Of a stretch of DNA of 64,000 bases, positions 1 through 9,715 are shown piece after piece. A program made the translations under genes and the position numbers. Below the pieces are notes generated by a model that saw only the letters and a list, made by a program, of their open reading frames with translations, ran no database searches and had not been told where the DNA came from. Origin of the DNA: Salinibacterium sp. SWN248 (GTDB lineage Bacteria; Actinomycetota; Actinomycetes; Actinomycetales; Microbacteriaceae); the NCBI RefSeq assembly GCF_015864575.1, contig NZ_JADYWW010000001.1, forward strand, positions 1,139,719 to 1,203,718, given 5' to 3'. Each line of letters opens with the position of its first letter. Positions within the stretch are counted from its first letter, which is position 1.

Positions 1-60
1 GGCAACACGGGAGACCTCAGCGAGTTCGACGCGGGGGCTACCCACATCGTCGCCAACTAA
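1..60 (+). CDS. C-terminal end of an unidentified gene (partial)
   Basis: Frame 1 is open from the first base and ends at a TAA at 58-60, giving a 19-residue tail that ends in THIVAN. It would run convergent to the DUF58 gene that ends at 152. The fragment is too short to assign to a family, and whether it is coding at all rests only on the open frame and the convergent layout. Confidence 0.35.
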   Translation, partial: GNTGDLSEFDAGATHIVAN

Positions 61-151
61 CGACCAGCCGTACTAACGCCCAGCCGCGCTGTGGCAGCAC
101 TGGCGCAGCTCAGATGAGCTCGTAGAGAGGCTCTGCCGTGGTCTCGTGCCG

Positions 152-1444
152 CTACAGCTTTCCGGCGGCCTTGAGCGCGATGTAGTGGTCGGCAAGAGCC
201 AGCGGCAGTTCACTGGGGCGTCTCGAGACGACGGATGCTCCGAGCTGGTTGATCGCGGCGGCAACTCGCGACTGATCGAGGAGAGCGCGCTCGGCCGCCC
301 CGGCGAGATAGACGGCGTCGCGCGTGGAGCGGTCGAGCGTGGCATCCGCAATGGATGGATCGGTGACGGAAGCCACCACAACAGTGTGTTTCGCGGTGAG
401 CTGGGGGAGCATGGCGAGCAGACCGAGGCTTCCGCCCGGCGATTCGGCTGTTGTGGCGAGAACGACGAGCGCGCGTTGGGTGGTGGCCTGACGCACAAGG
501 CCCGGCACCGAGTTCCAATCCATCTCAATGAGTTCCGGCTGCACCGGCGCCATGCTGTTGACCATTTTCGAGAGCAGGTCGGGTCCGCTGGCACCCTGCA
601 CTCGTGCGCGAACGCGGCGGTCGTAGATCATGAAGTCGACGTGATCACCGGCACTTGACGCGAGAGCGGCGAGCAGCAACGCTGATTCGAACGCGGTATC
701 GATGCGGGGCTCGTCTTCGATTCGGGCGGCTGAGGTGCGACCGCTGTCGACGACGATGACAACGCGGCGATCACGTTCGGGGCGCCACGTGCGCACCACA
801 AGTTCAGAACGGCGGGCGGTGGCACGCCAGTCAATGGAGCGAACGTCGTCGCCGCGCACGTAGTCGCGCAGGCTGTCGAATTCGGTGCCTTGACCACGGA
901 TCATGACGCTCGTTGCGCCATCGAGTTCTCGCAGGCGAGCGAGCCGTGATGGCAAGTGCTTGCGAGAGTTAAACGGGGGAAGCACGGTGAAAGAGCTCGG
1001 CACGCTCACCGTGATTTGACGCGCAATCAGTCGCAGCGGGCCGTACGACCGCACCGTGACGTGCGCGGCTTCGCGGGTTCCTCGCCGCACTGGAGTGAGC
1101 ACGGTGCTGAGTTCTCGACGTTCGCGCGACGGCACGGTCAGCGGAACCCGGTTGGTGTGAGCGCCGGCGGATGGCTGCCAGCCGTCGCGCACGACGGTGC
1201 GCAGTCGGCGGCGGGTCGGGTTGGTGATGCGCAGGGTTGAGCTCGTGGTTTCGCCGAGGCGCACCCGGTCGGGCGCGATGCGTTCGAAACGCAGCGACCG
1301 CACCGACACCGCCAGCAGCAAATCGATGGCACCGACGACGATGACGAAAAGCAGCCACAGCGTGAGTACAAAGGGCTCGCCAGTCAGGACGATCGGCACA
1401 ATGCCGAGCGCCAGTAGAGCGACGAACCATCCAGAAAGCGCCAT
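152..1444 (-). CDS. DUF58 domain-containing protein
   Basis: A 430-residue membrane-anchored protein. Two hydrophobic segments lie within the first 50 residues. The DUF58 signature (FDSLRDYVRGDDVRSIDWR) is at about residues 188-206, and a von Willebrand A-like fold follows it. DUF58 proteins typically pair with a MoxR AAA+ ATPase, and here the MoxR gene lies directly upstream with only 2 nt between the genes, so translation is probably coupled. It is the last gene of a five-gene operon on the minus strand. The family is linked to assembly or stress functions at the cell envelope, but its exact role is not known. The ATG start has no strong ribosome binding site, which fits coupling. Confidence 0.88.
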   Translation of the reverse strand: MALSGWFVALLALGIVPIVLTGEPFVLTLWLLFVIVVGAIDLLLAVSVRSLRFERIAPDRVRLGETTSSTLRITNPTRRRLRTVVRDGWQPSAGAHTNRVPLTVPSRERRELSTVLTPVRRGTREAAHVTVRSYGPLRLIARQITVSVPSSFTVLPPFNSRKHLPSRLARLRELDGATSVMIRGQGTEFDSLRDYVRGDDVRSIDWRATARRSELVVRTWRPERDRRVVIVVDSGRTSAARIEDEPRIDTAFESALLLAALASSAGDHVDFMIYDRRVRARVQGASGPDLLSKMVNSMAPVQPELIEMDWNSVPGLVRQATTQRALVVLATTAESPGGSLGLLAMLPQLTAKHTVVVASVTDPSIADATLDRSTRDAVYLAGAAERALLDQSRVAAAINQLGASVVSRRPSELPLALADHYIALKAAGKL

Positions 1445-1446
1445 CG

Positions 1447-2403
1447 TTAGATCGGAACCTGCACTTGCTGCACGATCGATCGCAAAATCACGTCAGACGA
1501 AACGCCTTCAAGCTCGGCCTCTGGACGGAGCTGGATGCGGTGGCGAAGCACCGGCAACACCATGCTCTGGATGTGGTCGGGCGTGATCGCGTCGGCGCCG
1601 GTGAGCCACGCCCAGGCCTTGGCTGCCGAGATGAGCGCGATCGCACCACGAGGGCTGACGCCGAGCTTCACGGAGGGGCTCTGACGAGTGGCGCGAGCGA
1701 GGTCGACGGCGTAGGCAATCACGTCAGGGCTTGCACCGACTTTTGCTACGGCATCCTGAGCGGCGGCGAGCATGGTCGCATCGAGCACGGGGGTCACTCC
1801 GGCGGCGGCGAGATCGCGCGGGTTGAAGCCGGCAGCGTGGCGAGTGAGCACTTCGATTTCAGTGTCACGTTCTGGCAGATCGAGCACGAGCTTCAGCAGG
1901 AAGCGGTCGAGCTGAGCTTCGGGCAGTGTGTAGGTGCCTTCGTATTCGATGGGGTTCATCGTGGCCGCGACCATGAAAGGTACGGGCAACTTGAGTGTCT
2001 TTCCATCGACCGAGACTTGGCGTTCTTCCATCGCTTCAAGCAACGATGACTGAGTCTTCGGGGGTGTGCGGTTGATCTCATCCGCGAGCAGAATGTTGGT
2101 GAAGACGGGGCCTTCGCGAAACTCGAACTCGCCAGCCTTGGCGTCGTAGACGAGAGAACCGGTGACGTCACCCGGCATGAGGTCAGGCGTGAACTGCACG
2201 CGCTTGGTGTCAAGCTGCAGGGCACGACTGAGGGTGCGCACGAGAAGGGTCTTGGCAACGCCGGGAACACCCTCGAGCAGCACGTGGCCGCCCGTGAGCA
2301 GTGCAATGGTGAGGCCGGTAACAGCCGCATCCTGACCAACGACCGCCTTGCCTACTTCGGTGCGGAGTTGAGTGAATGCGTGCCGCAGTTGCTCGTCAGT
2401 CAT
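1447..2403 (-). CDS. MoxR family AAA+ ATPase
   Basis: A 318-residue ATPase of the MoxR/RavA clade, a cytoplasmic chaperone-like factor that acts with DUF58/VWA partners. The Walker A motif GVPGVAKT is at about residues 46-53, and the Walker B stretch with DEINR is near residue 108. The C-terminal lid domain is present (SPRGAIALISAAKAWA). The frame stays open upstream to about 2712, but that extension is low-complexity and overlaps the DUF4350 gene. The ATG at 2403 gives the usual MoxR N-terminus (TDEQLRHAFTQLRTEVGK). It sits between the DUF4350 gene (43-nt gap) and the DUF58 gene. Confidence 0.9.
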   Translation of the reverse strand: MTDEQLRHAFTQLRTEVGKAVVGQDAAVTGLTIALLTGGHVLLEGVPGVAKTLLVRTLSRALQLDTKRVQFTPDLMPGDVTGSLVYDAKAGEFEFREGPVFTNILLADEINRTPPKTQSSLLEAMEERQVSVDGKTLKLPVPFMVAATMNPIEYEGTYTLPEAQLDRFLLKLVLDLPERDTEIEVLTRHAAGFNPRDLAAAGVTPVLDATMLAAAQDAVAKVGASPDVIAYAVDLARATRQSPSVKLGVSPRGAIALISAAKAWAWLTGADAITPDHIQSMVLPVLRHRIQLRPEAELEGVSSDVILRSIVQQVQVPI

Positions 2404-2446
2404 ATCTCGATTCTTCTCTATCTCTGGCTCGGTGGGGCTGAGGTTG

Positions 2447-3646
2447 TTAGGCGGGGCGGATGACAGCGTGAACTCGATCTTCGAGAGCAAGCAATTCATC
2501 GGAAAGGGTGATGAGTTCGTGGTCGGAGGCGGGCTCGCGATCGATGAGCAACTGTCGCAACGGCTCGATCGGCTGACCAACAAGAGGTGATACTCGGTTG
2601 ATGACATCGTTGACGGATGCCGTAGTCGGCATGCCGCACAGTACGGCGAGACGGCGAATTGTTCCGATGCGCAGCGAATCGAGGGTGTGGAGTCTCGCTG
2701 TGGAGCGCTCATAGAGCCGCGCCCGCCCCTGCATCGTTTCGCTTGAGCGCACGGTCACGGGCAGTTTTTCGATCACGAGCGGGCCGAATCTGCGACCACG
2801 CCAGAGTGCGCCAGCCAGAAGTGTCAGCATCGTAAGCCAGACACCGGGCAAGACCCACCCGGGGGCGAGTTCAGCGGGCGTCTTGGCGTCACCGGAGTTG
2901 GCGAGGTCGAGGAAGCTTGGCGTGTACCAGACGAGCGTTTCGTGCTCGCCGAGGAGCCGCAGAGCGAAGGCCGCGTTGTCGGCTGCCGTGATGTCGCCAT
3001 TGCTGAGCGCATCAGTGGCGCCAAGGATCCGAAGTTCAGTATCACCGCGGTCGAGCACGATCAGCCCGTAGCCATCGTCGTCGTTTCCGTAGCAGGCCGT
3101 GATTTCGGCGCTCGGCTCGATCACGCGGTAATTGCTCGGGCCGGCCGTGATATCGGGGGCCTGCGCGACGAGCGGTGCTGAACAGGATGCCGTAACAGCA
3201 TCCGAATTTTGGCCGGCGTGGGCGACTTCTGGTGCCACCCGCAGAAGTTCGGTGAGGGTCGGATCGGCGAAGACGACGGTCGCCGCGAGTCCGGTTGCCG
3301 CGGCTACCTGGTCTTCGCTGAGGTACGCCTCGAAGTTAGTGAAGAACAGCGTGCTGTCGTCGGAAGAGTCGAGCGCCGCGCGAGTGTCATCGAGCGTCGT
3401 CGTAACCAGCACGTCGACGCCCTGATCGCGCAATACTTCGGCGAGCGCCTGCGTTCCTGCTTCATAGGCACTGGTGGGGTCGAGCGGTGGGCCTTCGACT
3501 GCTGTCCCTGCGAGATTGAGACTCGCGATCGCGACGAGAACCACGAGAATCGAGCCGGCAACCCAGTAGAGGGCGCGCTTGGCTGTGGTGCCGACGCGGG
3601 GGGTGAGCACCGTCGTTTCTGACGCGGTTGCTTGTGCGGCGCTCAC
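2447..3646 (-). CDS. DUF4350 domain-containing membrane protein
   Basis: A 399-residue protein with one N-terminal transmembrane segment (about residues 27-47). The DUF4350 extracytoplasmic domain follows; its start reads PTSAYEAGTQALAEVLRDQG, the family's typical opening. A second membrane segment lies near residue 260 (TMLTLLAGALWRGRRFGPLV), with a cytoplasmic helical tail after it. Its start overlaps the stop of the DUF4129 gene by 4 nt. DUF4350 proteins are regularly encoded with MoxR, DUF58 and DUF4129 in Actinobacteria; their biochemical role is unknown. Confidence 0.88.
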   Translation of the reverse strand: MSAAQATASETTVLTPRVGTTAKRALYWVAGSILVVLVAIASLNLAGTAVEGPPLDPTSAYEAGTQALAEVLRDQGVDVLVTTTLDDTRAALDSSDDSTLFFTNFEAYLSEDQVAAATGLAATVVFADPTLTELLRVAPEVAHAGQNSDAVTASCSAPLVAQAPDITAGPSNYRVIEPSAEITACYGNDDDGYGLIVLDRGDTELRILGATDALSNGDITAADNAAFALRLLGEHETLVWYTPSFLDLANSGDAKTPAELAPGWVLPGVWLTMLTLLAGALWRGRRFGPLVIEKLPVTVRSSETMQGRARLYERSTARLHTLDSLRIGTIRRLAVLCGMPTTASVNDVINRVSPLVGQPIEPLRQLLIDREPASDHELITLSDELLALEDRVHAVIRPA

Positions 3647-4341
3647 AGGGTTGCCTCGGCGAGATCAGGTTTGGCCGCACGCACGCGTGCTTCCAGCGTG
3701 CGCAGTTCGTCGTACTGTTCTCGTGTTGCTGGTTTGCGCATGTAGCGCACGAGGTCGAAGACGTCGGCACTGTGGCCTAGCTCGCGGGCGAGCTCGGGCA
3801 GCGCGCGACTAGCGCGGCTGGCGAAGCCGTGACCGGTGGTGCCGGGCGTCATACTCACGAGAGTGCGTTCCGAGAGCCCGCGGGCGATCGAACGGAACAT
3901 GTCAGCGATCGCTTCGGCAAAGTCTTCGCGCGCAGCAGCCTGCTCTGCGGATGCCCGCAATTGGGCTGCCGTGCGGTAGTCGGCCTCACCGAAGATGCCC
4001 TCTTCGTGGCGGCTCTTGCGGTTGAGGCGGGGGAGTCCGTAGACCACGATCGCAGCGATAATGGCGATCGCGACAAGAGCCAGCAGCACGATCAACACGA
4101 TGGTCGGGATGCCCGTTCCTTCGCCAATGGTGAGGCTCGCTAACCAATCGCTAAACGCCTTCGAGACTCGGTCGAAGAGTGTGGGGCGGGCTGCCTGATA
4201 CGGAGCTTTCGAAAGCTCGTCGATCAACCAATTCGTGGCCTGCTCCGAGTCGGGATCGACCGGAACCTCGCTAGAAACCGCGCGCGCCGAGCTGGATAAC
4301 AGCAAGGCGGGCACGGTGACCGAGAGCGTTGCTAGCGTCAT
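3643..4341 (-). CDS. DUF4129 domain-containing membrane protein
   Basis: A 232-residue protein with an N-terminal signal-like segment, a short extracytoplasmic part and one transmembrane helix (about residues 78-105). A cytoplasmic DUF4129 domain follows (residues about 120-215; core RSIARGLSERTLVSMTPGTT). Its ATG overlaps the stop of the upstream membrane gene, and its own stop overlaps the DUF4350 start, so the operon is tightly coupled. DUF4129 domains also occur at the C-terminus of transglutaminase-like proteins in MoxR/DUF58 loci. No enzymatic residues are recognised. Confidence 0.85.
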   Translation of the reverse strand: MTLATLSVTVPALLLSSSARAVSSEVPVDPDSEQATNWLIDELSKAPYQAARPTLFDRVSKAFSDWLASLTIGEGTGIPTIVLIVLLALVAIAIIAAIVVYGLPRLNRKSRHEEGIFGEADYRTAAQLRASAEQAAAREDFAEAIADMFRSIARGLSERTLVSMTPGTTGHGFASRASRALPELARELGHSADVFDLVRYMRKPATREQYDELRTLEARVRAAKPDLAEATL

Positions 4342-5564
4342 GAAGCCGTGTAAGGAGACGCGTCAGGTGCGCGTCGAGGCGAGCTGTCGAGGGTGAGGTA
4401 CGGGTCGGGCACCGAGAAGTCGCCAGCGTTCCGAGCCTCGACGAAACGAGTGAGTTCCAGGTCGAACCCTTCTTTTCGCATCCGCATGTCGATGTACAAC
4501 AGGGCGGGGGCTGCTGATTGGATGACGATCGTGACAGCGCTGATCACGATTGAAACGACGATCGTCACGATGTAGAGCGCGATGAAAGCGACAACGGCGG
4601 CATCTTCGTCGCCGGTTGGATTGAGGAGGCCAACGCCGAGACCGCCGATGAAGCTCAGCGGGGCGGTAACCACACTCGACACCGTGTTCACGATGACCAT
4701 GATGAGCAGCAAGATGCCGAAGGTGCGCCAGAAGCTTCCCTTGACGAGCGACCATGAGCGACGAATCGCTTGGCCGAGCGGCAAGCGCTCGATCATGAGC
4801 GCACTCGGAACGAACGCGAAGAAGGTACCGAGCCAGGCTGCGAGGAAGACACTCGCGGCGATGCCGAACAGCGTCACGAGCACTCCAATGACGATGCCAG
4901 CCGTGTCACCCCACGTGAACAGCAGCACAGCAATGCCCGCGATGAGAGCGATTCCGATAATGGCGGCGGCAGCAACAAGGGCTGACCAGCCAACGAGAGC
5001 CCAAATGCGGCCCTTCGCGGCTGCCCACAGCCCGCGCAGGCGCAGTCGTTCACCGACAGCACCGCGTGCCACCTCGAGCGAGACGATTCCCTGAAGGAGT
5101 GCGCCACCGATCAGGGAGAGGACGACGGCAAAGAGTGCCGACAAAATTGTTCCGGCGGTGGCGCCAGCTTCGATGGCAGCGGCATCCGCATCGCTCGCGC
5201 TGAGCGTGCGTTCGACGCCGGCAAAGGTCACGACGCCCACGAGTACGAGCGAAGCGATCATGACGATGCTCATGATCAGCAGGGCGAACCCAAATGTGGG
5301 GCGGGGGTTGCGGCGAAGCACCATGAGCGATGCCGAAAGAATGGCGCCGAGTCCCAGGGGGGCCAAGGGGATAAGCCCGGGCTTGGGTGGTGGGGTCCAC
5401 GAGGGAGCTGGAGCACCATACTGGGGCGCTCCCGGCGCGCCGTGAGGGGCTGCGGATGTCGTTCCCGGTGCGTACGCCGCAGACGGGGCAGGGGGTGCAA
5501 GCGGCTGGGAACCGTCGACAGGGTTACTGCTATCTGGCGATTGCCACGGACTGTTATCGCTCAC
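4338..5564 (-). CDS. Multi-pass membrane protein, GPDPase membrane domain-like
   Basis: A 408-residue integral membrane protein. Residues 1-65 are rich in Pro, Ala and Gly and probably disordered in the cytoplasm. About six long hydrophobic segments follow, including an Ile/Val-rich pair near residues 310-350. The layout resembles the glycerophosphoryl diester phosphodiesterase membrane domain family; no catalytic phosphodiesterase domain is attached. The start is GTG. It is the first gene of the DUF4129-DUF4350-MoxR-DUF58 operon and diverges from mtrA across about 120 bp. Function not established. Confidence 0.75.
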   Translation of the reverse strand: MSDNSPWQSPDSSNPVDGSQPLAPPAPSAAYAPGTTSAAPHGAPGAPQYGAPAPSWTPPPKPGLIPLAPLGLGAILSASLMVLRRNPRPTFGFALLIMSIVMIASLVLVGVVTFAGVERTLSASDADAAAIEAGATAGTILSALFAVVLSLIGGALLQGIVSLEVARGAVGERLRLRGLWAAAKGRIWALVGWSALVAAAAIIGIALIAGIAVLLFTWGDTAGIVIGVLVTLFGIAASVFLAAWLGTFFAFVPSALMIERLPLGQAIRRSWSLVKGSFWRTFGILLLIMVIVNTVSSVVTAPLSFIGGLGVGLLNPTGDEDAAVVAFIALYIVTIVVSIVISAVTIVIQSAAPALLYIDMRMRKEGFDLELTRFVEARNAGDFSVPDPYLTLDSSPRRAPDASPYTAS

Positions 5565-5684
5565 GTCTCACCCTCGAATGTTGAACTGCATCTATTCAAT
5601 CTCACTCATGTTTTCACACTCGACTACTCTTATGCGAAAGCTTCTCACTCTGTTAGCCCGAGAGCTAGAAAGTATCGAGGACAC

Positions 5685-6365
5685 GTGAACCCGCGAATTC
5701 TTGTAGTCGATGACGACACTGCCCTGGCAGAAATGATCGGAATCGTTCTACGCACTGAAGGTTATGAACCATTTTTCTGCCAAGACGGCGCCCTAGCGTA
5801 CGACGCCTTCAAGTCAGCAGCGCCCGATTTGGTGCTGCTTGACCTGATGCTGCCCGGAATGGACGGCATCGAAATTTGTGCCCGCATCCGTGAAGAATCT
5901 GGCGTGCCGATCATCATGCTCACGGCCAAGAGCGACACGGCGGATGTCGTGAAGGGGCTCGAGAGCGGCGCCGACGACTATGTCGTCAAACCTTTCAACC
6001 CCAAAGAGCTCGTTGCGCGGGTGCGCACCCGGTTGCGCCCAGCCAGCGACGCTGCCACCGGCACGCTGACCGTCGGCGACCTTGAGCTGGATGTCACGGG
6101 CCACGAGGTTCGCCGCGGCGACACCAAGATCAACCTGACGCCGCTCGAATTTGAGCTCCTGTTGGCGCTGGCGATGAAGCCTGAGCAGGTCTTCACTCGC
6201 GAGATGCTGTTGGAGCAAGTGTGGGGCTACCACTACAAGGCAGACACCCGGCTCGTGAATGTTCACGTGCAGCGGTTGCGCGCCAAGGTTGAAGAAGATC
6301 CCGACAACCCGAAGATCGTGATGACGGTTCGCGGGGTTGGCTACCGCGCCGGCGCCAGCGCCTAA
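5685..6365 (+). CDS. mtrA: Response regulator MtrA
   Basis: A 226-residue OmpR/PhoB-type response regulator. The receiver domain opens with NPRILVVDDD, has its phosphoacceptor Asp at about residue 53 (LLDLMLPGMDG) and the conserved Lys in VVKPFNPKEL. The winged-helix domain ends with VNVHVQRLRAKVEEDP and TVRGVGYRAG. MtrA is the actinobacterial regulator of cell division and cell-wall hydrolase genes. The frame is open far upstream, but the GTG at 5685 follows a GAGGA ribosome binding site and gives the standard N-terminus. Its kinase gene mtrB starts 5 nt after the stop, and lpqB follows. Confidence 0.96.
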   Translation: MNPRILVVDDDTALAEMIGIVLRTEGYEPFFCQDGALAYDAFKSAAPDLVLLDLMLPGMDGIEICARIREESGVPIIMLTAKSDTADVVKGLESGADDYVVKPFNPKELVARVRTRLRPASDAATGTLTVGDLELDVTGHEVRRGDTKINLTPLEFELLLALAMKPEQVFTREMLLEQVWGYHYKADTRLVNVHVQRLRAKVEEDPDNPKIVMTVRGVGYRAGASA

Positions 6366-6370
6366 CTTTC

Positions 6371-7984
6371 ATGCTCGAATTCGACTGGCGCGGCTGGATG
6401 CAGCGTATTGCTGCTCTGTGGCGCTCGTCGCTTCAAGTGCGCACGGTGGCGATCACAGTGTTGTTGTCGTCGGTTGTTGTCGCGGTGATCGCGGGCTATA
6501 TGTCGCTCAGTGTTGGCGCGAATCTTTTTGATGCGAGTCGGGATCAGCTGACGCGCACGTCTTCGAATGCGACGCTTGCGGGTCAGCAGGTGTTCGATGC
6601 CGCTGATGAAGACCTGGGCCTTGAAGATCTCGATGACATGATGCGGGATGTTGCTGGCGTGATTGAGAGCGTCGCCTCGAGCACGGGGGGCACGAGTTAC
6701 GCGATCTTGCGCACGCCTGGTCAAGACGGCCCGCGGGTTCCCGCTGACGTGCAGACTCAGGGGTTGTCGTCGGAGTCACTTATTTCTCAAGAGCTCCGCG
6801 ACGTGGTGGCGGAATCCACCGAGCAGCGCACCTACTGGCAGTCGGTGGCACTCGAGCAGTCCGAAGATGGGGCCGTGCATCCTGGCCTCATCGTGGGGTC
6901 GACCCTCGACATTCGAGGCACGCAGTACGAGCTCTATCTGGTGTACGACATCCAAGACACTCAAGACACTCTCGTTGTAGTGCAGCAAACGCTTGGGCTT
7001 GGTGGCTTTGCCCTCTTGGCGCTCATCGGCATTGTCACGTTCGTCGTGGTGCGCCTTGTAGTCGGGCCAGTGAAGTTGGCGGCTGAGACCAGCCAACGCC
7101 TTGCCGCCGGTGAACTTGAAGTGCGCATTCCGGTTGAGGGCAACGATGTCATCGCAACATTGGCGCGCTCATTCAACGGCATGGCCACGAGCATGCAGCA
7201 GCAGATCACCCGGCTGGCTGCTCTCTCGCAGGTGCAGCAACGCTTTGTGTCGGATGTCTCGCACGAGCTTCGTACGCCACTCACGACTATCCGGCTCGCC
7301 GGCGACGTTCTTTACGACCAGCGTGAGTCGTTCCCGCCCGCAACGGCCCGCACGGCTGAACTGCTTCACACTCAAGTGGAACGATTCGAGTTGCTGCTCG
7401 CCGACCTGCTCGAAATGAGTCGTTACGACGCGGGTGCCGTCGATATGGAAACCGAGCCAACCAACCTCGTGCGTCTCGTCGAAGACGCCATCGAGAGCCT
7501 CACGTCGCTGGCAGCAAGCAAGGGTTCCGAATTGCGACTTGTGGCACCCGGTGGCTACTTTGAAGCGGATGTCGACCCGCGTCGCATCCGTCGCATCCTT
7601 CAGAATCTGCTCAGCAACGCCATCGACCACGGCGATGGATTGCCGATTGTGGTGTGGGTTGACAGCGATCAAGACGCGGTCGCTATTGCGGTGCGTGATT
7701 ATGGCGTCGGCATGAGTCAGGGAGCACTTGAGCGAGTGTTCGACCGCTTTTGGCGCGCCGACCCTTCGCGCCAGCGCACCACAGGCGGCACCGGTCTCGG
7801 CCTTGCCATTGCCCTTGAAGATGCTGCACTTCACGGTGGCTGGTTGGAAGTGTGGTCGGATGGGGACAACGGCTCGTGCTTCCGCTTGACCATTCCGAGA
7901 GCTCGCGGTTCTGAGTTGCGCTCGTCGCCTCTTGAATTGCCGCCGAATGATGACGTACCGAGTTTGGAGGGACCACATGCCTAA
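6371..7984 (+). CDS. mtrB: Sensor histidine kinase MtrB
   Basis: A 537-residue membrane sensor kinase. There are transmembrane segments at about residues 25-48 and 211-235 with an extracytoplasmic sensor region between, then a HAMP domain. The dimerisation/phosphoacceptor motif SHELRTPLTT has its His near residue 298. The ATPase domain has an N box (NLLSNAIDHG), a G1 box (DYGVGM) and a G2 box (GTGLGLAI). It phosphorylates MtrA. The last 8 nt overlap the start of lpqB, the usual mtrA-mtrB-lpqB arrangement in Actinobacteria, where LpqB modulates MtrB. Confidence 0.95.
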   Translation: MLEFDWRGWMQRIAALWRSSLQVRTVAITVLLSSVVVAVIAGYMSLSVGANLFDASRDQLTRTSSNATLAGQQVFDAADEDLGLEDLDDMMRDVAGVIESVASSTGGTSYAILRTPGQDGPRVPADVQTQGLSSESLISQELRDVVAESTEQRTYWQSVALEQSEDGAVHPGLIVGSTLDIRGTQYELYLVYDIQDTQDTLVVVQQTLGLGGFALLALIGIVTFVVVRLVVGPVKLAAETSQRLAAGELEVRIPVEGNDVIATLARSFNGMATSMQQQITRLAALSQVQQRFVSDVSHELRTPLTTIRLAGDVLYDQRESFPPATARTAELLHTQVERFELLLADLLEMSRYDAGAVDMETEPTNLVRLVEDAIESLTSLAASKGSELRLVAPGGYFEADVDPRRIRRILQNLLSNAIDHGDGLPIVVWVDSDQDAVAIAVRDYGVGMSQGALERVFDRFWRADPSRQRTTGGTGLGLAIALEDAALHGGWLEVWSDGDNGSCFRLTIPRARGSELRSSPLELPPNDDVPSLEGPHA

Positions 7985-9653
7985 GGTCTCTCTCGCCTAC
8001 CTCGCCCTTCTGGCTGCCGTTTCGGTGGCGCTCACGGGCTGCGTGGGCGTTCCGCTCTCGAGCGACGTCCAGTCGGGGCCGCTCATCGATGAACAAGACG
8101 ATACTCAGTACGAAATTGTGGCATCGGGCCCCGTTGCGGGCTCAACCCAAGAACAAATTCTTACTGACTTCATGAGCGCCGTGCGGTCGCCATCGCGTGA
8201 CTATTCGGTGGCTCGCGAGTTCCTCACGAGTTCGATGAACGAGACGTGGGCCCCCGCGGCAAGCGCAACTGTCCTCGAGCGTGACAAGCTGCCGACAATC
8301 GCTCCGGCGCTCGAGGGTGATTCGCTCAGCTACTCGTTCTCCGCGCAAGCAGTGATCGATGAGCGGGGGGTGTACTCCGAGCTGCGGTCTCCCGTCTCGC
8401 AAACCCTCGCGTTCGAGTTCGAGCAGGTGGCTGGCGAGTGGCGGATATCTAGCGCTCCACCGGGAATCGTGCTCTCCGACCGTGGTTTCGAAGTGAGTTT
8501 CGAAGAACAGGTTCTGTACTATTTCGATCCCAGTTTCGCCTACTTGATTCCGGATGTTCGTTGGTTCGCTGTGCGGCAGTCCTCCCAATCGCGTGCCATC
8601 CAGGCGCTGTTGGCCGCAGATTCTGCCTGGGTGCAGCAGGGCGTGCTGCTGACGGCGTTCCCACCATCCACAACGCTCGGCGCTACAAGCAGCCTGACCT
8701 CGGGGCGAGCAGTCGTTGACCTGAGTTCAGAAGCGCTCGCCGCGAATACTGTTGCTCGCGAGCGCATGCAGCAGCAATTGTCGGCCACGCTGCACACGCC
8801 CATTGTGGTGTTGACGGTCGACGGTCGCGATCTCCAGAGCACCAGCTCAGGGCAGAGCGCTGCTGTGATTGAGCCAGGTTCAGCTGGGCCGCTCGTGGTG
8901 GGAACCGGCAGCGAGTTCGGGTTCAGCACGAGCGATGGACTCAGCGAAATCAACGAACTGAGCGCATTTGTGGTCGAGGCAGGCGCGACAACCGCGGCGC
9001 TGTCGGCCGACCGGCTTTCTGTGACCTATCGGGCTGCCGACGGAGGTGCCTACTTTGCGACGGTGGGAGTCGCTCCGCGACTGATTGACGAACGACCCGG
9101 CCTGGTTGCGCCGTCGCTTGATCCGTTCCGATTCGTTTGGTCAGCGCAAGAGGCCAGTGCGACGTCGCTCTCCACGTTCGAGGTCGACGGCACCGAGCAT
9201 CCGCTGCAAACGACGCTGCCTGCGGATTCCACAATCGTGTCGCTGGATGTCTCGCGTGACGGTGCGCGACTGCTCGTGTATCTCTCCACGCCGTCTGGGC
9301 CGCAGTTGTTGGTGTACGGAATCGTGCGCCAGCAGGGAAATGTGCCCGTGCAACTCGTGGAGCCGGTATCGCTGCCGGTTCGCGCCGGGGAAGCCGTAGA
9401 CGCCGCCTGGGTCGGTTCCAGTACGGTCGCGACGCTTTCGGGAACCGCTGACTCCACCGAGGTTACTGCCTACGAAATTGGTGGCCCTTCGCGTGAGCTC
9501 GGCGATGTCGACGGGGCGACGCAGCTGGTCAGCACGGGAGCAAACACCGATGGGCTGCGGGTGCTGGCCGACGGCGAAGTATGGCGGCCGCAAGGCAGCC
9601 AGGCGTGGGTGCTCGCGGGGCTCGACGCCTCCTTCATGGCGTCGCAGCAGTAA
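7977..9653 (+). CDS. lpqB: Lipoprotein LpqB
   Basis: A 558-residue secreted lipoprotein. The signal peptide ends in the lipobox LTGC with the lipidated Cys at about residue 22. A GerMN-type domain lies around residues 200-310 and a beta-propeller-like C-terminal half follows. LpqB associates with the MtrB sensor domain and affects MtrA activation (established for mycobacteria). The ATG at 7977 lies 6 nt after a TTGGAGG ribosome binding site and just inside the end of mtrB. Confidence 0.93.
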   Translation: MPKVSLAYLALLAAVSVALTGCVGVPLSSDVQSGPLIDEQDDTQYEIVASGPVAGSTQEQILTDFMSAVRSPSRDYSVAREFLTSSMNETWAPAASATVLERDKLPTIAPALEGDSLSYSFSAQAVIDERGVYSELRSPVSQTLAFEFEQVAGEWRISSAPPGIVLSDRGFEVSFEEQVLYYFDPSFAYLIPDVRWFAVRQSSQSRAIQALLAADSAWVQQGVLLTAFPPSTTLGATSSLTSGRAVVDLSSEALAANTVARERMQQQLSATLHTPIVVLTVDGRDLQSTSSGQSAAVIEPGSAGPLVVGTGSEFGFSTSDGLSEINELSAFVVEAGATTAALSADRLSVTYRAADGGAYFATVGVAPRLIDERPGLVAPSLDPFRFVWSAQEASATSLSTFEVDGTEHPLQTTLPADSTIVSLDVSRDGARLLVYLSTPSGPQLLVYGIVRQQGNVPVQLVEPVSLPVRAGEAVDAAWVGSSTVATLSGTADSTEVTAYEIGGPSRELGDVDGATQLVSTGANTDGLRVLADGEVWRPQGSQAWVLAGLDASFMASQQ

Positions 9654-9715
9654 CAGCTATCCACTGATCACCCGCGATCGTCGTCGTGGGTGATGCCGCC
9701 GGGCACGCTCGACTC

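Noticed and set aside
1447-2712. A longer MoxR start at 2712
   Set aside because: The extra 103 residues are low-complexity and lie inside the DUF4350 gene; the standard MoxR N-terminus begins at 2403.
5442-5684. An N-terminal extension of MtrA
   Set aside because: It overlaps the divergent membrane gene and the promoter region; the GTG at 5685 has a ribosome binding site and the family N-terminus.
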